The position numbers and the translations under genes were made by a program. A stretch of 13,791 nt of DNA from Candidatus Omnitrophota bacterium. Lineage in GTDB: Bacteria > Omnitrophota > Gorgyraeia > Duberdicusellales > Duberdicusellaceae. Below the pieces are notes generated by a model that worked only from the letters and a program-made list of their open reading frames with translations, searched no databases and was not told the DNA's origin. The stretch lies in contig WFRI01000068.1 in the NCBI GenBank assembly GCA_015486615.1, positions 1-13,791 of the forward strand, read 5' to 3'. Positions 1 to 6,995 of this stretch are shown one piece after another (the stretch's first letter is position 1; each line of letters opens with the position of its first letter).

Positions 1-2
1 AT

Positions 3-1019
3 ACTAACCTGGTTTTAAATATGGGAACCAATGACAGTGCCGATTACCTGCATTCTTTTACTATACAGGGCAAAGTATTAAACTCGTCTATTTATGCTAA
101 AGGAAGTTTTAACTCCCGCAAACCCCTCATAACCAGCATTGGGCAGATAGACTTAGATTTGTCCGGGATAAAAGAACTATTAAAGAACAAAAAGATTTTA
201 GATAAAATCAGCCCTCAGGGAATTGTTAACATTCTTTATACCCTAAACATCAACCCTCGAAAACCTGAAACTGTAGTTTTAGAAGCAAAAGCCGAATCTA
301 AAAAAATAACCCTCTATGGCCTGGAATTTAATAAAGCCGGGCTCTTGGCAAAATTAACAGACAACACCTTAAATATAAGCCCTTTGCAGGCAGAATTTTG
401 CCGGGGGCTTATCGACTTAAGGACAGAAATCAACCAAAACAAAAAATGCACCGCCAGCCTCATTCTGCAAAAAGTAGATATCGGACAACTACAGAAAGCC
501 TTAAATTTCAAAAAAAACTCCATATCCGGAGAACTTTCTGCTGAGATACTATTAAAAAATCCCAGGATAAAAAACCTAAGTTCACTGGAAGGCAGTGGGA
601 CCGTAGAAATAAAAAACGGCAGAATCTGGCAGATAAATTTTTTCAAAAAACTGGGCGAAGTATTGTTCACTCCGGATTTTAAAAATATAATTTTCACCGA
701 CGGATCCGCAGAATTTAACATAAAAAATTCTCAGGTGAATATAAACAGTCTCCAACTTAAATCCGATATTCTTACTATGGAAGGAAAAGGCTCAATTGGA
801 TTTGACCAAAAGATAAATTTTGAATTCTATCCCCGGATAATAAAAGGAGCACTGGATAATTCTCCCTACTTAAGGTCTATTACCTCCAATATTTTAGGTA
901 AAGGAATGCTTACTATAAATGTAACCGGGACATTAAATAAACCCAGGGTAAAAGTAGAAAACATCATCTCCAATCCGGTAAAACAGCTCAAGAATATTTT
1001 TAAAGGTTTGTTCAACTGA
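3..1019 (+). CDS. AsmA-like C-terminal domain protein (5' truncated by window)
   Basis: The reading frame is already open at the window edge (codons from position 3 run into the ATG at 21 without a stop), so this is the 3' part of a longer gene and ATG 21 should not be taken as its start. The protein is rich in alternating beta-strand sequence. Its C-terminal half (about residues 190-320 counted from ATG 21) has the look of the AsmA/TamB-like C-terminal region: GSGTVEIKNGRIW, then a short segment FTDGSAEFNIKN, then GKGMLTINVTGTLNKPRVKV close to the end. AsmA-family proteins are anchored in the inner membrane, lie in the periplasm and are linked to lipid transport or outer-membrane assembly in diderm bacteria; that role is family knowledge, and the exact function here is unknown. 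Its last 8 nt overlap the end of the convergent trmI gene. Confidence 0.72.
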   Translation, partial: TNLVLNMGTNDSADYLHSFTIQGKVLNSSIYAKGSFNSRKPLITSIGQIDLDLSGIKELLKNKKILDKISPQGIVNILYTLNINPRKPETVVLEAKAESKKITLYGLEFNKAGLLAKLTDNTLNISPLQAEFCRGLIDLRTEINQNKKCTASLILQKVDIGQLQKALNFKKNSISGELSAEILLKNPRIKNLSSLEGSGTVEIKNGRIWQINFFKKLGEVLFTPDFKNIIFTDGSAEFNIKNSQVNINSLQLKSDILTMEGKGSIGFDQKINFEFYPRIIKGALDNSPYLRSITSNILGKGMLTINVTGTLNKPRVKVENIISNPVKQLKNIFKGLFN

Positions 1020-1779
1020 CAAAAACTTTGGCGGCAAAAATCAAATATCCTGTATGCGAATGCATCAATTGCTCTGGCCGGCTTCTGCCCTGCCTAAACA
1101 GCATACGCCTTGCCCAAAGTTCGAATACTTCTATATTCACAAAACCCTTAGCCTCCAAATCCAATACAAACCTTTCTGCCTGATTAACTGTAGGCAGAAT
1201 AGAAGCCAGTTTACGGCCTTTTTTCAACGCCCGGCAAACCGGGCCCAGCAGCTCCCATGGCGCAGGAATATCCAACATCACAAAATCAACAGCCTCTTCG
1301 TCAAAGCCTTGCTTTACCTCTTTATTCTTAATAACCACATAATCTAACAACCCTGCCGAAGCCAGATTATTGCAGGCATTAGCATAAAAATCAGGGTTTC
1401 TCTCATAAGAATAAACTTTACCTTCAGGCATAACCGCCGCGGCTAAAAATGCTGTCATAGCCCCGCTGCCAGTCCCTGTTTCCAAAACTCTGCTCCCGGA
1501 AAATATTCCGGCCTTGCTGATGATAAAAGCGGCGTCTTTAGGATAAATTATCTGCGTCCTCCTTTTGAACCCCCGCATAACAACACATTCCAAAGAAGGT
1601 TTAAGCAGATAGAATTTATTTTTAGTATGAGTAAAAAACTCACGGCCAAACTCTCTGCCTTTTAACTGTTCTAAATCCAAGTACCCGCAGTCAGTATTAA
1701 AACGGTTTTTACCCGCCTTTACCAGATAATTGCTTCTGCTGTTTCTCCACAACAAAACCCATTCGCCTTCCTTTATCAT
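1012..1779 (-). CDS. trmI: tRNA (adenine(58)-N(1))-methyltransferase, TrmI family
   Basis: A 255-residue class I SAM-dependent methyltransferase predicted to methylate N1 of A58 in the tRNA T-loop. The N-terminal beta domain begins IKEGEWVLLW. KRRTQIIYPKDAAFI (residues 72-86) is the TrmI/TRM61 signature before the SAM site. Motif I is VLETGTGSGAMT (98-109), an acidic SAM-ribose-binding residue lies in YSYERNPDF (123-131), and the active-site strand is VDFVMLDIPAPWE (164-176). The end RPEQLMHSHTGYLIFAAK (about 234-251) is also typical, and length is normal for bacterial TrmI. I chose the ATG at 1779 because a strong Shine-Dalgarno AGGAGAGG lies 6 nt upstream; the longer frame begins at a GTG at 1797 whose first codons contain that site. 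It is the last gene after the HD-GYP gene on this strand, but a palindrome separates them. Confidence 0.93.
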   Translation of the reverse strand: MIKEGEWVLLWRNSRSNYLVKAGKNRFNTDCGYLDLEQLKGREFGREFFTHTKNKFYLLKPSLECVVMRGFKRRTQIIYPKDAAFIISKAGIFSGSRVLETGTGSGAMTAFLAAAVMPEGKVYSYERNPDFYANACNNLASAGLLDYVVIKNKEVKQGFDEEAVDFVMLDIPAPWELLGPVCRALKKGRKLASILPTVNQAERFVLDLEAKGFVNIEVFELWARRMLFRQGRSRPEQLMHSHTGYLIFAAKVFVS

Positions 1780-1785
1780 ACTTTG

Positions 1786-1793
1786 CCTCTCCT
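1786..1793 (-). promoter_or_regulatory. Ribosome binding site deciding the trmI start
   Basis: On the minus strand AGGAGAGG is followed by a 6-nt spacer and ATG at 1779. It lies inside the possible GTG-initiated N-terminal extension, which supports the shorter protein. Confidence 0.75.
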
Positions 1794-1816
1794 GCACTTT
1801 TTGGAAACTACCCTTT

Positions 1817-1846
1817 ACCCCGTTAGAGAAAATTCTCTAACGGGGT
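1817..1846. repeat. Perfect palindrome, copy 1 (14-bp arms)
   Basis: ACCCCGTTAGAGAA, an AA centre, then TTCTCTAACGGGGT: 14 complementary positions with no mismatch. It sits between the HD-GYP stop codon (1853-1855) and the trmI start. On the minus strand the hairpin is followed by AAAGGGTAG rather than a T-run, so it is not a standard intrinsic terminator, although it could protect or process the mRNA. A shorter, imperfect relative lies at 5013-5039, which suggests a dispersed repeat. Confidence 0.85.
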
Positions 1847-1852
1847 TACTGT

Positions 1853-4162
1853 CTATAAAAGCCCTTTTTGCTTTAAGGCAAGTTCAAATTTATCCACTAA
1901 TTCCGGAGAAAACTGTTTCCCTTTCACTTCTTTAAGACGATTGACAGCCTCAGGGAAAGAAAATCCTTTTTTGTAAGATCTTCCCGAGACAATAGCGTCA
2001 AAAGAATCAGCAATAGCAATAATCCGGGCACCTAAAGGTATCATATTGCCGGAAAGCCCGTGGGGATAACCCCGGCCGTCAAATCTTTCATGATGATAAA
2101 GTATATAAGAAGAAAACTTCTTAAACTCGTCTATAGGCTCTAATATTTTAACGCCCAAAACAGGATGCTTCTTTATAAATGAAAATTCCTCCTCAGTAAG
2201 CCTGCCCTTTTTATTAAGGATACTGTCAGGAATGCCAATCTTGCCGATATCATGCAGTAAAGCCGCTGTTTTTATATTTTCTACTTCCTCCTTAGGCAGG
2301 CCTAAATACTCAGCCAGAATAACCGCATAATCGCAAACCCTCTGAGTATGCCCCCGCGTATAAATATCCTTTTCCTCCAAAGCATTAACTAAAGAAACTA
2401 TAACCTGCAAATAGGATTTTTTCCGCCTTGCCTGCTCCTGTTGAACTTGAGAAAACGCTTTTAACAACTCTATATTTCTCTCTTCTATATCCTCATTTAA
2501 ACTCTCTAACATATCCTCCCGGCCGGATTTCGATGAAACAGGAATTAAATAACAACCCGCTATTTCAGAATCAGCAAGATATACTATATTATCTTTAGAA
2601 ACATCCGTTTTCTTCTCCAGTATCTCAGATATTCTTGAAAAAAATACAGGTTTCTTTAATAAAACACAGCCTATTCTCACCTGCTTCGCTGCATCTTCAT
2701 ACCCGAATATTTCCTGCAAGCCGTCTCTTAAATTCTTAACCCAGCCCTGAAGATGTTTTTTATTTACAGGCACAAAACCCACTACTATTTCCCGGCCCCT
2801 GCCTGCCCAAAGAGCATTTTTATTCTGTCTTAAAAAAGACGCAAGTTTTTCCCAAAACTGCCTATCTGTTTCAGCCGGCATACTACTGCCGCTTTCAAAA
2901 AACTTACCGAACATAATCTCCAGGAATAAATAGTCTCTGCGAAAACGGTTCTCCTGCAAAGAGAAATTCGCCCGGTAATAAAAATACCGGGGGGTAAACA
3001 ATCCGCTAATCGGGTCTATTATCGTTTTCTGTTTTATCTTATGCAGAGAGTTAAAAAAATAAATATAATTGCCGATATTGGCAGTAATCCAGAAAAACAA
3101 ACTACTCAGGGTTATTGCTCCATAATTAAACTTCCAGCCTGAATTTTCCGAAAAGACTGCCAGCCATAAAAGCCCCAATAAAACCCCCAAAGAGAAAATA
3201 AAGTTGCGCAAAAACCCGAAATAATAAACAATTCCGGCAATGGCAGACAACACTATCAATCCTAAAAGTATATCCGCCCATAGAGGGATACTCCTTACAG
3301 ACCTGCCGGAAACTATTTGATACACTCCGTTTATAACTGTATAAACTCCAGGCATAATTCCAAAAGGCGTTATTATCTCATCATGAATAAGCGGACTGGC
3401 AGCGCCGATAAACACATACCTGCCTTTAAAGAACCCCGGGGGAAAATTGTTATTCAGGACTTTGTAAAAAGATATTGTCTTTATATCCCCGGGTTTTATA
3501 AGATACCGGATAAAAGCGGTTCTCTGCCGGTCTAAGAATATCTTTTCCCGGCCTATTTTAATTATATTTTCTGACTCTAAAACCGGACGCCTGCCTTTTA
3601 TCAAAGAAGCGATTTTGACAATAAAAGAATAATCAAAAAAACCCTTAAACCTGATATACCCCCTAAATCTGCGGCAAATGCTATCTTCATCCAACGGCAT
3701 ATTTACAATGCCCAAAGCAGAAGCGTTATTGCTGACAATATCTAACGGGTAAATAGGCTTTCCTTCTTTGCTCAAAGCATAAGCCAGAATAGTCTTGCCC
3801 GAAAAAGATTTCAATGCCTGGGCAAAAGCCAAATCTTCCTCTGTAACCCGGCTGCCCCTAAATAACAAATCAAAACTTGCTGTCTTAGGGTTATCTCTGT
3901 TTATATTGTTTAAAACTTTGGCGTAAAGGCTCCTTTCCCACGGCCAGGAATAGGGAATTTTTTGCAAAGACGCATTGTCAATCTCTACAAGCACAAACTT
4001 ATCTGCATTTATTTTGTCTCTGGAATAAAGATAAGAAAAGAAATCAACTGTATCGCCTATTTTTTTCTGTGCGCCGGGAAAAAACGCGGCAAAAACAAGC
4101 AGATAAAGAAAAACAGCCCCAAATAATCCGCAAAAGTATAAGTAAACTTTTTTAGAAGGCAT
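1853..4162 (-). CDS. CHASE2 - degenerate GGDEF - HD-GYP membrane signalling protein
   Basis: 769 residues. TM helix at about 7-29; extracytoplasmic CHASE2 domain at about 35-290 (VLVEIDNASLQKI, SWPWERSLYAKVL, FDLLFRG, later YVFIGAASP and GIMPGVYTVINGVYQIV). Three or so TM helices follow at about 292-370. A GGDEF-like fold at about 378-545 starts IIDPISGLFTPRYFYYR, but the signature has become GRGREIV (454-460), so diguanylate cyclase activity is not expected. A charged, probably coiled segment (550-585) leads into HD-GYP (590-765), with the metal-binding LLHDIGK (635-641) and YHHERFDGRGYP (689-700) intact; in the family this domain hydrolyses c-di-GMP. Likely role: a sensor coupling a periplasmic signal to c-di-GMP breakdown. 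The start lacks a strong Shine-Dalgarno. It follows the pseudopilin gene by 52 nt, so cotranscription is likely. Confidence 0.92.
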   Translation of the reverse strand: MPSKKVYLYFCGLFGAVFLYLLVFAAFFPGAQKKIGDTVDFFSYLYSRDKINADKFVLVEIDNASLQKIPYSWPWERSLYAKVLNNINRDNPKTASFDLLFRGSRVTEEDLAFAQALKSFSGKTILAYALSKEGKPIYPLDIVSNNASALGIVNMPLDEDSICRRFRGYIRFKGFFDYSFIVKIASLIKGRRPVLESENIIKIGREKIFLDRQRTAFIRYLIKPGDIKTISFYKVLNNNFPPGFFKGRYVFIGAASPLIHDEIITPFGIMPGVYTVINGVYQIVSGRSVRSIPLWADILLGLIVLSAIAGIVYYFGFLRNFIFSLGVLLGLLWLAVFSENSGWKFNYGAITLSSLFFWITANIGNYIYFFNSLHKIKQKTIIDPISGLFTPRYFYYRANFSLQENRFRRDYLFLEIMFGKFFESGSSMPAETDRQFWEKLASFLRQNKNALWAGRGREIVVGFVPVNKKHLQGWVKNLRDGLQEIFGYEDAAKQVRIGCVLLKKPVFFSRISEILEKKTDVSKDNIVYLADSEIAGCYLIPVSSKSGREDMLESLNEDIEERNIELLKAFSQVQQEQARRKKSYLQVIVSLVNALEEKDIYTRGHTQRVCDYAVILAEYLGLPKEEVENIKTAALLHDIGKIGIPDSILNKKGRLTEEEFSFIKKHPVLGVKILEPIDEFKKFSSYILYHHERFDGRGYPHGLSGNMIPLGARIIAIADSFDAIVSGRSYKKGFSFPEAVNRLKEVKGKQFSPELVDKFELALKQKGLL

Positions 4163-4214
4163 CTATAAACACTTATCCACAACAAACATAAACCTAACAG
4201 GGCTGATTATTTTC

Positions 4215-4934
4215 CTATGGCCAGGATATTTCTGGTTTCATACCCTTATGGCTTCCTTTCTTAAACTTCCATTGTCCTTTATTATTCCTTTCAAATATAT
4301 CTCTGGATTTAGTTATTGCCTGGGCATAATCCTTAGCCGCGCCTAAAACTTTAGGATGTTTATGCCGCAAAGCAAAATCATTTGCATTAGAAAAATACCC
4401 GCTAGCCTTATCACAATCAGCCACCGCAACAATTTTTCCACCTAACTTTTTATAATCAGCATAAGACATACCCGCTAATTTTTTATTCAAACAATAAGAC
4501 ACGCCAACTATTTTACCTCCGGAAATTTTAGGCGGGCTTTTATCAGCAGGGCAGGTAATATATTGCAGGTTATTGCCAATAAATTGCTCTCTGAAAGAAC
4601 TGGCCGCATAGATAATATTTCCCTTATATTTATTAAGGTCAACTAAAAAATAAGCAAGTTTTATTTTCCATGCCGGCTTGTGTTTAAATATTCTCTGCCA
4701 GGCCAGTTTAATATCCTGCCTGTCCAATTTGCTCAAAGATGTAGGCATAACATCATTCCTCAACCCATAAATCTCTACTGCCTGCTGGAGCATTAAGAGA
4801 TTATTTTCGCATACTTTAGCGTTAATATCTTCCACTGTGCCAACATATAAAGGATAACCTAAAGTAGCCAAAATACCAATAATTACCACCACAGTAATTA
4901 ATTCAACTAAAGTAAAAACACTCTTCGCCCGCAT
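4215..4934 (-). CDS. Type IV pilin-like / type II secretion pseudopilin
   Basis: 239 residues from the ATG at 4934, chosen because a purine-rich AAGGGGG lies 6 nt upstream, a promoter lies just beyond, and the product then begins like a prepilin: a short basic leader MRAKS, then FTLVELITVVVIIGILATL. The +5 glutamate (E11) and hydrophobic N-terminal helix are as in type IV pilins and GspG/H-like pseudopilins, but the residue before the cleavage site is Val6, where Gly is nearly universal. The helix continues to about 60. The rest is globular with CPAD (128-131), SYCLN (146-150) and VADCDK (171-176), then RHKHPKVLGAAKDY (190-203), resembling the H-x9-DG tail of DUF1559-type pseudopilins but without the DG. 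The C-terminus (about 212-239) is lysine-rich. Probable site: inner membrane/periplasm, in a pseudopilus. An open frame continues upstream to 5057, but the promoter and second palindrome lie inside it. Confidence 0.85.
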   Translation of the reverse strand: MRAKSVFTLVELITVVVIIGILATLGYPLYVGTVEDINAKVCENNLLMLQQAVEIYGLRNDVMPTSLSKLDRQDIKLAWQRIFKHKPAWKIKLAYFLVDLNKYKGNIIYAASSFREQFIGNNLQYITCPADKSPPKISGGKIVGVSYCLNKKLAGMSYADYKKLGGKIVAVADCDKASGYFSNANDFALRHKHPKVLGAAKDYAQAITKSRDIFERNNKGQWKFKKGSHKGMKPEISWP

Positions 4935-4965
4935 TTCAAACCCCCTTTTTTTACTTTTTGATTGT

Positions 4966-4993
4966 ATTATATACTTTTTAACCTGCTTGTCCA
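4966..4993 (-). promoter_or_regulatory. Sigma-70 promoter for the pseudopilin operon
   Basis: On the minus strand: -35 TGGACA (4988-4993), 16-nt spacer, -10 TATAAT (4966-4971). Transcription would begin near 4959, giving a leader of about 25 nt to the ATG at 4934. Five of six -35 positions and all -10 positions match consensus. Confidence 0.7.
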
Positions 4994-5012
4994 CATTTAT
5001 TTGTTGAGGGTA

Positions 5013-5039
5013 GCCCGTTAAAGAATTCTCTCTAAGGGC
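5013..5039. repeat. Imperfect palindrome, copy 2 of the 1817-1846 element
   Basis: GCCCGTTAAAGAA then TTCTCTCTAAGGGC. The arms pair as GCCC/GGGC, TTA/TAA and AGA/TCT with one bulge and one mismatch. Compared with the element at 1817-1846, it keeps the order CCCGTTA-AGAA-TTCTCT-TAA-GGG but has lost the central AA and part of the symmetry. It lies 20 nt upstream of the -35 box of the pseudopilin promoter. Confidence 0.6.
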
Positions 5040-5040
5040 A

Positions 5041-5474
5041 TTAGATGATGATGGCATTACTTCTTCAATAATCTCTTTTAATAGACGTTTTAATCCTTCA
5101 TTCTTACTGCCCGCACATAATGTCTCATATTACCATTAAGAAATTTATCTTGACTTCTAATATAAATAATGCTATCCCAAATTAGAAAGATGGGATAAAA
5201 AGATAGGCGGCAAGACTAAAGCACTGCAGACAAAAGGGGTGTAAGAATAACCGAGGTACAAAATGAATAAGTGTTTGTAAACAATCCCTTCGGCACAGTA
5301 ACTGACAAGCGGTCTGTCTACTTTCATGCACAAGGATAGTTTAAGGCGGTTCGAGAGAGGATATTCCTATCAAACACATAACGTCCGTACGTGTCGATAT
5401 CAAGCGCTACCTAATAGCCGGAGAAGAATGGGGTTTTCCGTATTTTCCCAGAGGCAAAAGTGTCCATTATAAAA
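5041..5474. other. Intergenic stretch without an assignable gene
   Basis: No convincing protein gene. On the plus strand a 48-codon frame runs 5326-5472 (MHKDSLRRFERGYSYQ..., arginine-rich), and another frame from about 5344 into the tRNA contains KRYLIAGEEWGFPYFPRGK. On the minus strand a frame of about 50 codons ends near 5175 (MKVDRPLVSYCAEGIVYK...). None has a good ribosome binding site and I recognise none. Local pairing is visible: TATCCCA/TGGGATA (5173-5179 with 5191-5197), TGTTTGTAAACA near 5271-5282, and GACA/TGTC around 5303-5319. The stretch lies directly beyond the 3' end of the tRNA-Arg gene, a common insertion point for mobile DNA. It may be an insertion scar or an unrecognised structured RNA. 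Confidence 0.4.
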
Positions 5475-5547
5475 TGTCCCCGGGCCGACTCGAACGGCCA
5501 TTTCAGCCTTAGGAGGGCCGCGCTCTATCCTGCTGAGCTACGGGGAC
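5475..5547 (-). tRNA. tRNA-Arg (anticodon CCT)
   Basis: A complete 73-nt cloverleaf on the minus strand. The acceptor stem is GTCCCCG paired perfectly with CGGGGAC, followed by discriminator A (5475). The D stem is GCTC/GAGC with loop AGCAGGATA. The anticodon stem is CGGCC/GGCTG (one G-U pair) with loop CTCCTAA, placing CCT at 5511-5513. The variable loop is AAAT, and the T stem GGCCG/CGGCC has loop TTCGAGT. The CCA end is not encoded. It reads AGG codons. It lies 57 nt after the apt stop on the same strand and could be transcribed with apt or from its own promoter; I see no clear promoter in the gap. Confidence 0.96.
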
Positions 5548-5604
5548 GGTTTAGGACTTATTGTGTATGCTACCTCTTATATAGAAAGCGTATTCTTTAG
5601 GATT

Positions 5605-6120
5605 TTAATATTTTATCAAAGAATAAACAGGTATGCCTTTTAATTTTTTCCTGCCGTTTAGAAAAGAAAGTTCTATTAAGAATAATACTCCCTGAATTTT
5701 AGCGCGCAGTTTTTTGGCTAGATTAACCACTGCCTTTGCTGTCCCGCCGGTAGCCAGCAAGTCGTCAACTATTAAAACGTCGGCGTCTTGTCTCACAGCG
5801 TCTCTGTGAACTTCTAAGATGTCTTTGCCGTATTCTAAAGAATACTCTGCTTTGTAAGTTTTATAAGGCAGTTTCCCCGGCTTGCGCACAGGGACAAACC
5901 CGCAGTTTAATTTATAGGCTAAAGCAGACCCGAAAATAAACCCCCGCGATTCTATTCCCAAAATGACATCTACCTTTTTGCCTTCTAAAACTTTAGTCAT
6001 TGTATTAACAGCAGTTTTGAAAACTTTGGAGTCTTGCAAAAGAGGGGTTATATCTTTAAAAATAATGCCCTTTTTGGGAAAATCAGGTATGTCTCTTATA
6101 TACTTGTCTAATTTTACCAT
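5605..6120 (-). CDS. apt: Adenine phosphoribosyltransferase
   Basis: 171 residues, the usual length for bacterial Apt. It converts adenine and PRPP to AMP and pyrophosphate in the cytoplasm (purine salvage). The N-terminal adenine-site segment IPDFPKKGIIFKDITPLL (11-28) is characteristic. GIESRGFIFG (55-64) and VRKPGKLPYKT (78-88) are conserved Apt motifs, and the PRPP loop VLIVDDLLATGGTA (115-128) is intact, including its two aspartates. The ATG directly abuts the stop codon of the upstream sigma-factor gene with no gap. The Shine-Dalgarno AGGAGG (6125-6130) lies inside the last codons of that gene with a short 4-nt spacer, so translation of the two is probably coupled. Confidence 0.97.
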   Translation of the reverse strand: MVKLDKYIRDIPDFPKKGIIFKDITPLLQDSKVFKTAVNTMTKVLEGKKVDVILGIESRGFIFGSALAYKLNCGFVPVRKPGKLPYKTYKAEYSLEYGKDILEVHRDAVRQDADVLIVDDLLATGGTAKAVVNLAKKLRAKIQGVLFLIELSFLNGRKKLKGIPVYSLIKY

Positions 6121-6960
6121 TTATCCTCCTATGTTTTGATTTTTTGCAAATGACAGTTTTTGTTCCTTAATGATTTTCTTTAATTTTGCCAGTGCCTGTT
6201 TCTCTATCTGCCTTACTCTTTCCCGGGATATTTTGAATTTCCTGGATACCTGCGCCAAAGTAGCCGGTTTTTTATCAGATATTCCAAAACGCATATCCAA
6301 AATCCGGGCTTCTCTATCTGAAAGCCGGGAAAATAACTCTTCAATTTCTTCATGTTTAATAAAACCGTTTATCTGCCGGACGTTGCTTATTCTGCCTCTT
6401 TCCTCTATAAAATCTGAAATCTGTGATTTTTCGTCTCCGCCGGAAATGTGGTCTTCTAAAGATATTTTTTTGCCCATCCACATTTCAATCTCAGCAATCC
6501 TTTTCTGCGGCATCCGCATTTTTTTAGACAACTCCAGCCGGGTTGGCTCCCGGCCTAATTTTTGAGTCAGGCCGTCCCGCACTTTTAAGTATTTGGAAAT
6601 AAACTCTTCCATATATACGGGGATTCTTATCAGCCGGGATTGTTCTGTAAGAGCGCGGGTAACTGCCTGTTTTATCCACCAAGTTGCATAAGTAGAAAAC
6701 CTATAGCCCTTGCTGGGTTTAAATTTGCCAATGGCTCTTATAAGCCCTAAGTTGCCTTCTTCTATTAGGTCCATAAGAGGCAGGCCGTAGTGGCTGTAAT
6801 GTTTTGCTATGTTAACTACTAATTTTAAATTGCTGTTGATTATTTTACGTATTGCCCGCCTGCTGCCTTTTTTCGCTTTTCTGATTAATTCCTTTTCCTG
6901 CTTGTCTGTAAGCAAAGGAATATCTTTTATCTTTTCTAAATAAGCCTTTATGGCATCCAT
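6121..6960 (-). CDS. RNA polymerase sigma factor, RpoD/SigA-like, short form
   Basis: 279 residues. Regions in order: 1.2 (1-25, MDAIKAYLEKIKDIPLL), 2.1-2.2 (36-80, with DLIEEGNLGLIRAIGKF at 64-80), 2.3-2.4 (85-104, GYRFSTYATWWIKQAV, which melts and reads the -10 element), 3 (109-170, beginning RLIRIP) and 4 (205-260, with helix-turn-helix TLAQVSRKFKISRERVRQ at 234-251, which reads the -35 element). It lacks region 1.1 and the long non-conserved insert of many primary sigmas, so it is either a compact primary sigma or a group 2 (RpoS-like) factor; sequence alone does not decide. It starts 35 nt after ppdK in the same operon and ends exactly where apt begins. The Shine-Dalgarno is weak (AGAAGAG). 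Confidence 0.93.
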   Translation of the reverse strand: MDAIKAYLEKIKDIPLLTDKQEKELIRKAKKGSRRAIRKIINSNLKLVVNIAKHYSHYGLPLMDLIEEGNLGLIRAIGKFKPSKGYRFSTYATWWIKQAVTRALTEQSRLIRIPVYMEEFISKYLKVRDGLTQKLGREPTRLELSKKMRMPQKRIAEIEMWMGKKISLEDHISGGDEKSQISDFIEERGRISNVRQINGFIKHEEIEELFSRLSDREARILDMRFGISDKKPATLAQVSRKFKISRERVRQIEKQALAKLKKIIKEQKLSFAKNQNIGG

Positions 6961-6995
6961 TCTCTAACGCTCTTCTGACAAACAACAATCAACAG

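Noticed and set aside
1817..1846. Rho-independent terminator after the HD-GYP gene
   Set aside because: The stem is strong, but the minus strand continues AAAGGGTAG with no T-run; better described as a palindromic repeat.
4173..4181. Perfect DnaA box TTATCCACA upstream of the HD-GYP gene, as a replication origin
   Set aside because: Only one box here; another match (7603-7611) is inside ppdK. No box cluster, no AT-rich unwinding region beside it, and no dnaA or dnaN nearby.
4935..5057. Longer N-terminus for the pseudopilin (from 5057)
   Set aside because: It would place the promoter and the second palindrome in coding sequence and put about 41 residues in front of a normal short prepilin leader.
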